64,000 bases of DNA from Bos javanicus (GCF_032452875.1 NC_083890.1:46064483-46128482), one strand, 5' to 3'. Counted from the stretch's first letter, positions 32,736 to 44,218 are shown. Program-made: numbers and translations. The notes: a model not told the origin generated them from the sequence alone.

Positions 32736-32856
32736 AAGCAAAGGGTCCTCTCATCTCATCTGCTCTTTTCAGACTAAGCTTCAAAAACAGTGCCTGTGAA
32801 GAACCCATCATTCCTGGTTCATTATAAAACTATTGAATCCAATTTTAAATAATTAT
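32736..32856. other. Unique gap
   Basis: Nothing recognised. Confidence 0.5.
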
Positions 32857-32870
32857 ATATTTTAACATAC

Positions 32871-33083
32871 AGTAGGGCTTCCCTGGTGGCTCAGTGGTAA
32901 AGAATCGGCCACCAATGCAGGAGACATAGGCTCAATCCCTGGGTCAGGAAGATCCCCTGGAGAAGGAAATGGCAACCTGCTCCTGTACTCTTACCTGGAA
33001 AATTCCGGGGACAGAATAGCCTGGTGGGCTACTGTCCATGGGATTGCAAAAGAGTTGGACATGACTTAGCGACTAAATAACAA
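32871..33083 (+). mobile_element. Bov-tA SINE with TSD
   Basis: Sense copy, tail 'ctaaataacaac'. TSD ATATTTTAACA (32857-32867) pairs with ATATTTTAATA (33087-33097), one mismatch. Confidence 0.94.
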
Positions 33084-33097
33084 CACATATTTTAATA

Positions 33098-33316
33098 ACT
33101 TGTTTCAGGTGACCAAATATCCCAAAGAATACTTCGAATATTTAAAATATCTCAGTTCAGTTGTTAAAGATTCTTTCCATAATATCACTTAACTTGCTTT
33201 CCAAACTCAGATCTGATCATTTTAACCCATTTTGCAAGGATGGCATGTGGAAAGAGCTTTTATTTAAGATAAATGGTGAGACTGTTTATTTTTTAAAATG
33301 CTGGGTCTGTGTATTT
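33098..33316. other. Unique spacer between inverted SINEs
   Basis: AT-rich unique DNA, no feature recognised. Confidence 0.5.
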
Positions 33317-33543
33317 GTTGTTGTTTAGTTGCTAAGTCATGTTTGACTCTTTTGAGACCCCATGGACTGTAGTCTGCCAGGCTCCTCTGTTTATGGGACT
33401 TTTCAGGCAAGGCTATTGGAGTGGGTTGCCATTTCCTTCTCCAGGGGATCTTCCCAGCACAGGGATTGAACCTGCATGTCCTGCATTGCCCACGTCTCCT
33501 GCATTGCAGGTGGATTCTTTACTGCTGAGCCACCAGGGAAGCC
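33317..33543 (-). mobile_element. Bov-tA SINE
   Basis: Antisense with GTT tail (ttgttgttgtttagttgc). An 18-bp internal duplication around 'ctcctgcattgc' in the reversed tRNA part lengthens it. Tail-to-tail with 32871-33083. Confidence 0.95.
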
Positions 33544-33992
33544 CATTATCAAGGACTAAAATAAAAGTATAGTGCTAGGTAATTTTTTCCACTTATTTCT
33601 TTACTTAAAGTAATCTAGTCAAGGTTTCATCTGCCTGTTATAGTTAGAAGGTCATGTATTAGAGCTGTGATGTCTTTAGCAGGAAAATAGTTCACAACTG
33701 GGAAAATATAGTTATGAAATTACTTTCAAGAGCATGAGAAATCTAGAGAGATGCTTATACCATCTTAGCCAGAAGACTCAGGAGATGCAAAGACAACATT
33801 CTGGATCAGTTTCAAGAACAGTGGGTTTATATTTTGAAAATCCACAACATGTACTAATTGCAACTGAATGTAAATTACTAGAAAATCAAACTAAATTTAG
33901 ATGTATCAATAAAACAGTGTCCTACACATGGCAATTCTGCATTTATAAAAGATATTTTTAAAAAGCAGCATATATATTTATGGTAAAAGCAT
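33544..33992. other. Unique AT-rich stretch
   Basis: No repeat recognised. A 75-codon forward frame (33734-33961) has no domain. Confidence 0.5.
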
Positions 33993-34005
33993 ACCTGAAC
34001 TTTTA

Positions 34006-34122
34006 TTTATTTTATTTTTGGCCTTGCCACTTGGCTTATGGAATCTTAGTTTCCCAGCCAGGGATCAAATGCAGCCTCCCTTCCGTGAAAAGTGCAGAGT
34101 GTTAACCACTCGACCACCACAC
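34006..34122 (-). mobile_element. Short CHR-type SINE with 13-bp TSD
   Basis: Antisense: A/T-rich reverse tail, 'ggccttgccacttggc', reversed head ending 'cgaccaccaca'. TSD ACCTGAACTTTTA (33993-34005) pairs with ACCTGGATTTTTA (34123-34135), two mismatches. Confidence 0.88.
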
Positions 34123-34135
34123 ACCTGGATTTTTA

Positions 34136-34885
34136 AAAAGAAGTATCTTTTTTTTGATATCTTGAAATATCATCTAAAAACCAGAATTAGAAAAAGAAAT
34201 CTTTTTTTTCACATATTTTTCCTAGGTAGTATTTGAAAAGGACATTGTTTAATATCTAACTCAACATGCATGAATTATCAGTGCCATTTTAAAATATGCA
34301 GGTCTAAACATAAGATTTATTTTTCTCATGTGGACCCACAAAAAACCTCAACCATCCAACATTTTTTGCTGTATGTTTTTTTTCCTCCATTTTTTCAATA
34401 CTCTCCTTTCTCATCCAGCAGAGCAGAGCAGTAAGTTCCTGGGAGAACAAAACTGTAGCCACATCTTCCCACGTCTTTTATGAACTGACTTTCCTATGAA
34501 AGACATAGTAGAAGGAATTCAAAATCTTACTCGTTTTACCTGACACATATCTGAGTTATGAAGTAAACAATCGTGCACATTTCCTTTCCAGATACTTAAA
34601 ATGTTCCTCAGTTGCTTTTCTTTGTGGACATAGTGTCTGGGGAGTAGACTGGACCTCATATTGTGGGTTTTTCCTCCCAATGCATTTCATAGCTCACTTC
34701 CTTCTCCACCTTGCTCTCCCCACTTCAATTTCTTCTGTCTTTCATTAGAGTGAAACAGTCCAGAAAAGCTGCTCACTGGCCTCCACTGAGGGACTTTCAG
34801 ATAAACCAGTGATTGAAAGAATGCATGCATCAATTTTGCCTCCTCTGAACTATAAAATTATTAAGGTCAAGGCAGCCGGTCATAG
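34136..34885. other. Unique stretch
   Basis: About 750 bp with T-runs at about 34149 and 34203 and no recognised family or gene. Confidence 0.5.
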
Positions 34886-34887
34886 TC

Positions 34888-35075
34888 AAGATATGGGCTC
34901 TGGAGTCAGAGCACCTGAGTTTGAATGTGGACCCTTCTGTTTATTGGCTGTGACTGTAGTCTTGCCCTGTGTCTCTGTTCATTCATCTGCAAAATGGGCA
35001 TAGTAATGGCTCTTACTTAATAAGATTGTGAAGCGCAGTAAATTTACTAATATGTATAAAGCTCTAAGTGAGGCT
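34888..35075 (+). mobile_element. MIR SINE (sense)
   Basis: Clear MIR: 'ggctctggagtcagagcac', 'gagtttgaatgtggac', 'tctgttcattcatctgc', 'aaaatgggcatagtaatgg', 'taagattgtgaagcgc'. Near full length but diverged. Confidence 0.88.
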
Positions 35076-35194
35076 CAATTTCAGCCCACAGTCAGAGCAA
35101 GCACTCGATTTATTTAGTATTTTGGGGGAACTTTTTATTCTGTATGGGGGTATAGCTGATTCAGGATGTTGAAGTAGTTTCAGGCCAATGTGTT

Positions 35195-35760
35195 TAGTCG
35201 ACACTTGTTAAGGGCTGACTGAGTGCTGGGCACCATTGACATGTGACAGAGACAGATTCCTGCCCTTGGCTGACGTTCACGGGGAGCAAGTAGACCATGA
35301 GCTGTGAACTTGGTAAGAAGTGTGTTAGCAGGTGATGAGGAAAAACAAGGAGCAGCAGGAGGGGAATGGAGAGAGCCAGAGCGTGTGGGTGCGGGCGGCA
35401 GGTTTTAGCTGGATAACGGGGAAGGGCTTACAGAGGAGGCTATGGGGGGCACACAGGACAGATGGGGGATTTAACCACGCACATATCTGAGATGAGATGG
35501 TTCTAGGCAGGGGTCGCAGCCAATGCAAGGGCCCTAACATTGGGTGTTTGGGGGAAAAGCACGTCACTTAGTCACCTTTTGTGTCAAATCACATCCTGAG
35601 CCCACATCCCATAATGAGACCTGAGCCAGCAGGGAGGTGAGTTGAAGGGGATGAAATCACAGGGGCAATGAAGCCAGGTTTTATAGGACCTTGCGAACCA
35701 TGTAAGAGCTTTGATTCTCCCTCTGTGAGGTCTGCATGGAAGAATTTCAGGGTCTTATAA
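35195..35760 (-). mobile_element. L2 LINE (antisense)
   Basis: Starts with 'gagtgctgggcaccattgac', then 'gattcctgcccttggctgac', and continues with 'gaagggcttacagaggagg' and 'cagccaatgcaagggccc'. A 'ttttataggaccttgcgaac' segment further right fits the more upstream L2 region. It is interrupted at its right end by a Bov-tA. Confidence 0.7.
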
Positions 35761-35764
35761 GATT

Positions 35765-35966
35765 CCTCTCCCTTGTGGCTCAGATGGTAAAGAATCTGCC
35801 TGCAATGCGGGAGACCCGGGTTTGATCCGTGGGTTGGGAAGATCCCCTGGAGAAAGGAATGGCAATCCACTCCAGTATTCTTGCCTGGAGAATTCCATGG
35901 ACAGAGGAGCCTGGTGGGCTACATCCATGGGGTCACAAAGAGTCGGACACGACAGCGACTGCACTT
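35765..35966 (+). mobile_element. Bov-tA SINE
   Basis: Sense: 'cccttgtggctcagatgg', B box 'gggtttgatcc', close to consensus, ending 'ggacacgacagcgactgc'. Confidence 0.95.
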
Positions 35967-36089
35967 TGATTCTGCCTCTGATGTTGAGACTAGACTAAGG
36001 GTTAGCATAGCCAGTCGTCCTTGCTAAAAGGCTCTGCAGGACAGGGTATGCATGAGACTCAATGAAGTGGGTAGTTCATTTACTGTAAG

Positions 36090-36270
36090 GCCTTCCCAGG
36101 TGGTGCCAGTGGTAAAGAACTTGCCTGTCAATGCAGGAGACTCAGGGGACACAGGTTTGATTTCTCGGTGAGGAAGATCCCCTGGAGAAGGAAATGGCCA
36201 CCCACTCCAGTATTCTTGCCTGGAGAATTCCAGGGACAGAGGGCTGGTGGATGCTTCTCCAGTCCACATA
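36090..36270 (+). mobile_element. Bov-tA SINE, 3'-shortened
   Basis: Sense head 'ccttcccaggtggtgccag' with a 10-bp internal insertion before the B box. The Bov-A part stops after 'cagagggctggtgg', so the shared BovB-like 3' end is missing. Confidence 0.9.
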
Positions 36271-36520
36271 TTGCTATTCATTTGCCTTTTCACATCTAGG
36301 TTTTCTCCCCTTATTCAGATTTCCTCCCTTGTGATTTCTGGGGTCTGCTAGGCCAAAAGAAAGAGTTACACTCAGTCATTTGGAGTCAGAGAATGAAAAT
36401 TTGACTGCCTTTAGCCCAAGCAGTTGACATACATATGCAAATCACTTGAGTGTGATGATGGGGACGTCATAACGGGAGATGCACGCCCTGCTTTTAAGCA
36501 CTCATGTTTCTCCGCTGCTG
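36271..36520. other. Unique gap
   Basis: Nothing recognised. Confidence 0.5.
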
Positions 36521-36521
36521 C

Positions 36522-36990
36522 CTATATGCGTTAATATATGATATTTATCTTTCTCTTTCTGACTTACTTCACTCTGCATAACAGGCTCTAGGTTCATCCA
36601 CCTCATTAGAACTGACTCAAATGCATTCCTTTTTATGGCTGAGTAATATTCCATTGTGTATATGTACCACAAACAGACATAAAAATCAGACTTATGGACA
36701 CGGGGAGAGGGGGAGGAGAGGGTGAGATGTATGGTGAGAGTAACATGGAAACTTACATTACCCTATATAAAATAAATAGCCAACAGGAACTTGCTGTATG
36801 TCTTAGGAAACCCAAACAGGGGCTCTGTATCAACCTAGAGGGGTGGGATGGGGAGGGAGATGGGAGGGAAGTTCTAAAGGGAGGGGATATGTGTACACCT
36901 ATGGCTGATTCGTGTTGAGGTTTGACAGAAAACAACAAAATTCTGTGAAGCAATTATCCTTCATTTGAAAAATAAATAAATTTTAAAAAA
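36522..36990 (+). mobile_element. 5'-inverted ruminant L1
   Basis: Left part (36522-36668) is antisense ORF2 end; the reverse strand reads the L1 ORF2 C-terminal wording, for example 'tggaatattactcagcc'. The right part (about 36676-36990) is sense 3'UTR ending 'aagcaattatccttcattt' and a poly(A)-like tail. Opposed orientation within one element is the twin-priming signature. Confidence 0.88.
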
Positions 36991-38188
36991 AGAGAAGGTT
37001 AAAGCAGAGGAAGGCTTCCTAACTCATTCTGGAAGACCAGCATTTTCCTAAAACTTAAAACCAGAAAATGACATCACAAGAAAATAAAACTATACATCAA
37101 TCTCTCATAAACACAGATGTAAAGTTTTCAACAAAATACTAGCAAATCAAATTCAACTATGAATAAAAGTATTATACACCACACACACACACACAAAATG
37201 CACACATGTTGAAAGCTTTAAAAATGTCATGTAGGGTAACCAAAGCACATCTGTGGCTGGGCAGGTTTAAGGTACCTGTTCCTGATGGCCGCTTAATGCT
37301 GGTTTACCTTAAAGATGCCTGGGAGTGGGGGTGGGGAGAAGCGGGCCACAACTCCCTCTCCACTCTGCACACCGTGCGTCACAGAAGCCTAGACTGTCCT
37401 CTGCTGGACCTCGGTGCGGTTTAGGAAAGGTGCTTGGTTTGGTGTGCAGAGGGCAAGCTGTGCTTCTGTTTCTGCTTGTCCCCTCAGCCGGAGGCTTTTG
37501 TGCAGTGCCCTACCTGCACATCACATCCTCTGGGACACGACGAAGCTCGAACGAAACCATGAAGGTCATTTCCCTCTTGGAAGCAGGCATGTATTCCTCC
37601 TGGCTTGTGTGATCTTCCACTTTGATGACCTAGCTGCTTTTCTCTCTCTTATCATCTTAGACTTAGTAATTCAGCCTCTCTGTCTTGAATTCAAACTCTC
37701 TGGATGAGAGCTTAGTGGGTTTGGCCAGTTGCCTGTTAGTAGAGACTGGGTCCAGGGCAGCCTGTTAGCTCTTAGAAGCGCTCAAGAACCCATTCCTACG
37801 CCAATCATCCTTGTCTAGGGCATAAATGTCACATACCTGGTAGGGAATATGCCCAGTGAGTACCTCCATGTGCAATGTAATCTTCAAGAGCAACTTTTTG
37901 CTCTCTAGGATATACTGGGCAAAGTAGCTTAATTTATAGGAAACTGCCTAATAATGTTATATTAGAATTTTCTCTTTGGATACCCTGAGAAAGAAACTGA
38001 AATGCATAGTAATCTAATATAAACAGGGCTTGTGTTTACCAGAGGGAGGTCATCTAAATGTACAGTTTAATAGTCAATAAATGCAACCAAAGGATGAATT
38101 CCTCGTATCATGCCTGGGGTCGATTTAGTCAGTCACCTTATGCTGTGGCAATATCCCGGTCAATAGTCTTATCATCTTGCTTTCTAAA
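36991..38188. other. Unique stretch with (AC)n
   Basis: A CA tract at about 37182-37194. The remainder, about 1.2 kb, is unique with overlapping chance frames (37325-37612, 37414-37707) and no domain. Confidence 0.5.
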
Positions 38189-38190
38189 TA

Positions 38191-38672
38191 CAGCAAGTTC
38201 TTTATGTATGTACCTTCAAGTTGAGAAGCTTCAAAGCTGCAAACGTGTGTTTGCATGACTGATCACGTAAGTTAGTTCACATTTCTGGTGTATATCATCG
38301 CGTGTGTGTATCTCTCCAGGTGGCTGTGCTTTTGTGTACTTTACTGTTCAGTGCTGTATAGAGCACAGCACTGCAGCATCCTTATGTCAAGCCCAGGATG
38401 TCCAGCAGCACGTGGAAAAGCAGACAGAGGTGATGGAGCTGTTGCCACGGTGCTTTTCAAGGTACTGTACTGTAATATTAAAAATGTTTTCTCTATTTTC
38501 TATTTCTTTTTATATATTGTTCGTGTGAAAAGTATTATAAACACATTACTGTACGGTATTATATAGCCGATTTTGTTAGTTGGGTATCTAGGCTGACTTT
38601 GTAGGACTTAACGAACAAGTCAGACTTACGAACGTGCTCTCGGAATGGAACTCGTTCGTATGTAGGGGACTG
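38191..38672 (+). mobile_element. Tigger (pogo/Tc1-mariner) internal-deletion derivative
   Basis: Flanked by TA on both sides (38189-38190, 38673-38674), the duplication made by pogo-like elements. The right terminal inverted repeat reads 'cgttcgtatgtaggggactg'; the left is diverged (cagcaagttctttatgtatg). Internally 'tgtgcttttgtgtactttac' and 'tcaagcccaggatgtcc' match the start of a Tigger transposase message as remembered. Most of the transposase gene is deleted, so it is non-autonomous. Confidence 0.82.
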
Positions 38673-38789
38673 TATGTGTTTCTGCCTTTCTATTATTGCT
38701 CTCATTCACATGCTTCTGTCATCTGTTATAATCACCATCGTAACATTCCCAAGGATCTCTCAGTTTGTACTCCCCTCCCCTTCCTTTAA
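38673..38789. other. Short unique gap
   Basis: Nothing recognised. Confidence 0.4.
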
Positions 38790-39290
38790 ACCATCTCTAC
38801 ATCACCACCAGAACTATCTTTCCAGAGTACAAATCTATCACTGGTCACGTGGCTCTGACTGAGACTCTAGTGACTCCGTTGCCTTCCAGAGGACATTTTA
38901 GCCCTATTCCGTGAGAAGCTCTTCATAACTTAATCCCTTCTTGACATCCAAGAGCTATTCCCACTGCACTCCTGAATCTCGGTTAAGATTCTTAAACCCC
39001 TAAGCCTTTTGATACGATGGCCAGCCCTTTCTCCTTCACTTGGCCGACTCCCCCTTGACACAGAGGCTGCAATATTTGAGAGGCCTCCTTATTCCAACTA
39101 CAGAATTAGGGTCTCTCTTTTGGAGGCTTTTGAGTTTCTGAGCTTCCCTACATTCAAACATAATGTGACTGTGTAGTAATTCTTGGTTTCCATGCTCCTC
39201 TCCTTTACTTTATTGTGGGATTCTCAAAGACAGCCACTCAGAGCACCTATCTCTATAAACCCAGGACTGTTCACCATGTCTGACTCATAA
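38790..39290 (+). mobile_element. L2 LINE (sense)
   Basis: 'agaactatctttccagagtac', 'tcactggtcacgtggctctg', 'gttgccttccagagg', 'gcactcctgaatctc' follow the L2 3' order (second half of ORF2 into 3'UTR). The right-hand part with 'actttattgtgggattctc' is weaker. Confidence 0.65.
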
Positions 39291-40099
39291 TGGCTGATCA
39301 AAAATAATTTAAAATGAAATCAAACGGAGTAGCCCTTGTCCCTCAAGGGTCTCCTCCAAAGGATGCTGAGCTTTCTTGAGTGAAGTTTACTCCCCATTGT
39401 ACTCCACCCTCAAACCTCTATTTTAGAATAAAGACTGTAATATGACTTCTTCTCTCCTGCCTGTGTTTTACAGTACCAGTTCTATTCCCCCAAAACTTTC
39501 CTTAATGTTGATTCCAATATATGATCTAATGATCGAGTGCCACTGAGACCTAAGGATGGCTAAACACCGGGCTGCCTTTTTCTTTTGAGTCTTGCAGTCT
39601 CTTGAGTGTGATTGATCTCATGTCTGACTCATTGAGCTTACTTTCAGAGAGTCTGGCTTAAAACGGAGCTCGTCTTTGTCGAGTGCAGGCTGGTCTGTCT
39701 GAGAAGCCACGGTGACTTTCAGGTGAGGGAGGAGAGGCTCAGTTGTGACCTGGAAGCAGGAGTCTCACCCAGACGATCGTTAGGCTTTGATCACGCTCCC
39801 AGGTATAGCTGATCACCAGGCTGGAAGAGAACGCTCTCTCCTTTCAATTGTGTTTTATCGTTATATCTTACAGGCTAACAAAAACCCAATTCTTCACATG
39901 GTTGATTATCCAAACCTTCCCTGAGGTCCTATTTCCTTTTTCTCCCTCCAACAGGCAAATCCTTTTTTATAGTCACACTTTCAAGTGTCTACAAGGTTTC
40001 CTCTATAATTCAGTTCAATGGCCACCTCCTATAAGGAACTGATGAGCTTTTGGGCTGGTTAGGAGTGTTTCTTTTCCACACCTCCTAAGAAAGTACTCT
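39291..40099. other. Unique stretch
   Basis: No repeat or gene recognised. Confidence 0.5.
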
Positions 40100-40610
40100 A
40101 CCAATGAATCACCAATTTAAGATGCTCATTTGTTATTTTACTTTAAGCAGGCTCTACATTATAATTTAACGGCGTAATGGAATCCCTACTTTAGTTGACA
40201 AACACTGTGGTGCAAATGATTTAATTTACCAGCTCGAGCATCAGTCTACATATTATTGTACTGATCAGTCATTGCGTACTAAAATCACTCATCCTTAATG
40301 TAATGATTTGGTATCCCTACAGAGAATTCCAGTCATCAGAATGTCATTAGATACAGTAAAAAATGAAAATTACTATTACACAGCAGTAAACACTATTAAC
40401 TGTTAGTTAAAATAGCATTTAATTTAGCCGTGCAAGAGTTTACAAATTTTCACAGTTTACTTGGTCCTCGAATAATTGTCCCTGTGAAGTTAATGACACT
40501 TCTGCCAATGAAATGACAGAATGAGGAGGGAGTGATGATGAACTGGTGTTTTTGTGTGGCAGATGTCATCTCATGACAGTGCAGGGCCTGGCTATCTGGG
40601 ACATTTCATT
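40100..40610. promoter_or_regulatory. Candidate conserved non-coding block
   Basis: About 500 bp, repeat-free and AT-rich, with many TAAT-type cores ('tttaatttacc', 'gcatttaatttagcc', 'ccttaatgtaatg') and 'gtactgatcagtc'. The lack of any decayed repeat and the dense homeodomain-type cores resemble developmental enhancers in gene deserts. Conservation is inferred, not measured. Confidence 0.4.
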
Positions 40611-40692
40611 GAGAAGGAAAAGAAGCCGGCTGGCATCCTCAAACTCTGATTCAAGGCAGTAGAGTTTGTGTGCTTTTGGAGGGCAGAGGCCT

Positions 40693-40901
40693 GTTCAGTG
40701 CTCAGTCGTGTCTGTTTGAGACCCCATGGACTGTAGCCCGCCAGGCTCCCCTGTCCTGGCAATTTTCCAGGCAAGAATATTGGAGCGGGTTGCCATTTCC
40801 TACTCCAGGGGATCTTCCCGACCCAGGGATTGAACCCATGTCTCCTGTGTCTTCTGCATTGGCAGGTGGATTCTTTACTACGTAAGCCACGTGGGAAGCC
40901 C
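40693..40901 (-). mobile_element. Bov-tA SINE
   Basis: Antisense, full length from 'gctcagtcgtgtctg' to 'agccacgtgggaagccc'; small deletion after 'gtgtctg'. Confidence 0.94.
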
Positions 40902-42526
40902 TCGGAATGCAGAGGGAAGTTAAGCATAGTTGGATGGAGGAGGAAATTATGCCTCCCAGGGGCCTTTTTCTTTCTCCATCAGCTCAGGTTCACACTCTGG
41001 CATTCCAGATGTCTACTGCAGCGCTGATGAACCAGGGCAGCCGTAAAGTTCTCGCCAGTGTCCCTGGCTGGTGGATCTGATCTTGTTGGGAATTATGGGC
41101 CTGGTTGGAAAGTATTTTGCACAAGGCTCTCCAACCCCAGGCTTACAAACAGCACCAGCTTAAGTTGCAAAAGATGCATTTACCTTGAAACGGCCTCTCT
41201 CTGCTGCAGCCTGAGTCCAGCATTCCCCAGCTTTAAATAAAATCAGCAGCACCATCGACCATGCCTGTAAATGTGGGCGCTCTGTGGGTGCCTTGGCTCC
41301 AGAACTCTGACTTCATCCAAGCCGTTGTGATTCATTTCCTTGTTTATTCCATAACTGCGTGTTACTGAATTTGGGTTCTGTGCCCAAAATGTTGAACTTA
41401 GATATGGAAAGGGACACCAGGGACCTCTCTGTATATGCAGAAGGTAATAAAAACCAAATAACAGGCAGGACCACTTCCTGCCTTGCTCATGCCTCTCATG
41501 CCAACTCAACGGGGAAAATGAGATTGGGAAATGACCAGCCCTGGTTAGACAACGGTCGGGCGAGATGGTGCCCGGTTTGCAGAATCTTGAAGGAGTACTC
41601 TAGTGAATGCCAATCCTAAATCAATGAAGTCGCAGTAATGTGGCAGGATGTGTATCCATGGAAAGTGTTTCCAGTCTGCAGTACGGCACCGCCAGCCATA
41701 TTTCATCGAGAAAATGCAACAGAGAATTGCCTGGAAATGGATTCTTTATTACTCATGGCATGATGGGGTAGAAATATTTGGCAGCAGAAGGCATCGGGTG
41801 AATAAGGAGACATGCGTGCTCCCACCGAGGTGACATTCCAGGGGCTTGGGTGGCACACACTCGGTCCTGCTACACCCACTGTCCACAAATTACACACCGG
41901 GTACCAGTATGGTGGTCTCTGAGACGTTATCGTTCAGAGTAGTTGCATTTTTCACCGTGGAAAGCAACTTGGGACGAAAGTGTAGGGAAAGAGCAATTGG
42001 CCAGGTGGCGGGGGTTAGGCTCTCTCAACCCGTGGCCTCTGGCTCTGGCCCCACATTTTGGAAATAATGATTATGTAACGCTGAGACCTCTTGCGGCACT
42101 GTGCACGTGCGTCAGGAGGGTCTCGCTTGGCCCCTGGGCTACTGTTCTGTAAGCGTATATGGACTCCACCTGGAAAAGCCCTCGGTGGTGTGTTGGGTGT
42201 GTTGTGCTATGTGATGTCTGCTGCATTATGGCTGTGTTATGGCGGCGATGACCGCTCGGTCAACCAGGAGCACGGAGGATACGGCAGGTTGGCTGCTGCT
42301 ACAGCTGCCGCATCAGCCAGGAGGGAGGAAACGCATCTGCAGTTCCTACAGCTCCTCGCATCTTCTTCCAGCCTCTTAGCTCTTGCCTTGCCTACCCTGG
42401 TTCAGCAGCATGAACAGTGAGACACCGAGATGCAAGACAGTCACTGCTACCATGTGAGAAAAAGTACCACGTTTGCTGCCTCGGACTCAGGGTTTACCTG
42501 AGTTATTTGTCCAAGATGCAGGTGAC
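40902..42526. other. Long unique block
   Basis: About 1.6 kb with no recognised repeat. Several frames on both strands (for example 42091-42420, 109 codons; 41243-41509 reverse) conflict and have no domain. 'ggcggcgatgaccgctcgg' marks a small CpG-containing part near 42240. Confidence 0.5.
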
Positions 42527-42538
42527 CAGGGCCTGTGG

Positions 42539-42843
42539 GAAGGGCTTCCCTGGTAGCTCAGTTGGTAAAGAATCCTCCTGCAATGCCGGAGACCCCGGTT
42601 TGATTCCTGGGTCGGGAAGATCCGCTGGAGAAGGATTAGGTTACCCACTGCAGTATTCTTGGGCTTCTCTTGTGACTTAGCTGGTACAGAATCTGCCCAC
42701 AAGTGTTCGATCCCGGGGTTGGGAAGATCTCCCGGAGAAGGGAAAGGCTACCCACTCCAGTATTTTGTCCTAGAGAATTTCATGGACTGTACCCATGGAT
42801 TCACAAAGGGTCAGTCACGACTGAGCGACTTTCACTTTCACTT
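42539..42843 (+). mobile_element. Composite (dimeric) Bov-tA SINE with TSD
   Basis: A partial Bov-tA (42541-42660, stopping at 'gcagtattcttg') is fused to a complete CACTTT-tailed Bov-tA (42661-42843). A single TSD CAGGGCCTGTGG (42527-42538) / CAGGCCCTGTGG (42844-42855) encloses both, so they inserted as one unit. Confidence 0.92.
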
Positions 42844-42855
42844 CAGGCCCTGTGG

Positions 42856-43265
42856 TACAGGATCGTTTCTTGCCACTAAAGTGAGACGCCAAGCGCGGAT
42901 TATTCCTCTGTGAAATGGACACAGATTTATTTCAGAGTGATCTTCAGGATCAAAGTCTCTAAAATCATTATTCTAAGAGTGTCACTGTATGAAGGGTTCC
43001 TGAATTCTTTCCCTTTACAACTGTCCTCATCCTACCTGCTGAGAAAGGCAGTGAAATGGCAATGTGTGGAAATCACGCTAATGGGAACATTTTATCTGCC
43101 TGTATAGCTGATGGGTCCCAGCAAGACCCAGCATTTGTCCTGTGCATTTCTACTTCCCTAGGACAGAAGGACTCAGCATTGTGGTTGGGTCAGAATGAAT
43201 TTCATTGCACTTTTAGGAACCAGCCAGCGGGTCTAGCCCGGCCAATGCCTTTCAGGGGTGGGTGG

Positions 43266-43267
<2 letters not shown>
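42856..43267. other. Unique gap
   Basis: No repeat or gene recognised. Confidence 0.5.

Positions 43268-43299
<32 letters not shown>
43268..43299. repeat. (GT)16 microsatellite
   Basis: Uninterrupted GT tract, likely length-polymorphic. Confidence 0.97.
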
Positions 43300-43300
<1 letters not shown>

Positions 43301-43467
43301 ATCTACAATATCACAATACTTAAAATTCCATTTGTGTTCTCAAATAGAGTTTTTGGTTAGCTTTTGACCCAAAACATGGAAATCCCTTTGCTGGCATATC
43401 CCTAACTGAAATTTTCTGTTATGCCTCAAATACTCATCAGAAATAGCCAGACCCAGTGATTCAGTCT
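43300..43467. other. Unique gap
   Basis: Nothing recognised. Confidence 0.5.
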
Positions 43468-43474
43468 AGGACCA

Positions 43475-43686
43475 GTTCCTCAGTGGCTGAGTTGATAACG
43501 AACCCGCCCACCAGTGCAGGAGATGCAAGAGATGACGGTTCAATCCCTAGGTCAGGAAGATCCCCTGGAGAAGGAAATTGCCACCCACTCCAATGTTTTT
43601 CCTGGAAAATTCCATGGACAGAGGTGCCTGGCGGGCTATAGTCTATGGGGTCACAAAGCGTCAGACACGACTGAGCATGTAAACAC
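43475..43686 (+). mobile_element. Bov-tA SINE (diverged)
   Basis: Sense; head altered ('agttcctcagtggctgag') with a short insertion before the B box; Bov-A part ending 'cagacacgactgagc'. Confidence 0.92.
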
Positions 43687-43732
43687 CAATGTTAGGGAAT
43701 GGACTGACAATGGCGAGGACTTGCGCGCATAT

Positions 43733-44210
43733 TAGCCAAGGTTCTCCAGAGAACAGAACCATCTGGAGACAGACAGGCATACATTTATTATAGGAATTGG
43801 CTCATGTGATTTTGATGGAGTCCTACTGTTTGCTGCCAGCAAGATGGAGAACCAGGAAAGTTGGCAATGGAGGCCTGAGGATTCGGGGGCGGAGGGCAAT
43901 GGTGTAAGTCCTATTTCAAGTCCCAGGACCCAAGAACCAGGAGTGTTATTATCTGAGGGCAGGAGAAGATGAATGTCCCTGCTCAACCAGAGAGTAAACT
44001 TGCCCTCTTCCTTAGCCTTTTTCTTCCATTCAGGCCCTCAGCAGAGAGGAGGAAGCTCACCCACGTTGGTGAGGGTGAGCTCCTTCCTCAGGATACTGAT
44101 TCAAATGCTGACCTCTTGCAGAAACAACTTTACAGACACATCCAGAAATAAACAACTTCACGGACACATGCCAGCTATCTGGGCGTCCTTAGCATAAGTC
44201 CTTGAACATA
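43733..44210 (-). mobile_element. Old LTR-like mammalian repeat
   Basis: Antisense: begins 'attagccaaggttctccag', then 'tttattataggaattggc' (a reverse AATAAA) and 'gagggcaggagaagatg'. It continues with 'ccattcaggccctcagc' and 'cacatccagaaataaac'. This is a known mammalian interspersed repeat with TG...CA-type ends and a poly(A) signal, so probably an ancient ERVL/MaLR-class LTR; family not assigned. No coding sequence. Confidence 0.5.
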
Positions 44211-44218
44211 AGATTATT

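Noticed and set aside
43268..43299. GT tract as possible Z-DNA regulatory element
   Set aside because: Ordinary dinucleotide microsatellite; no other evidence.
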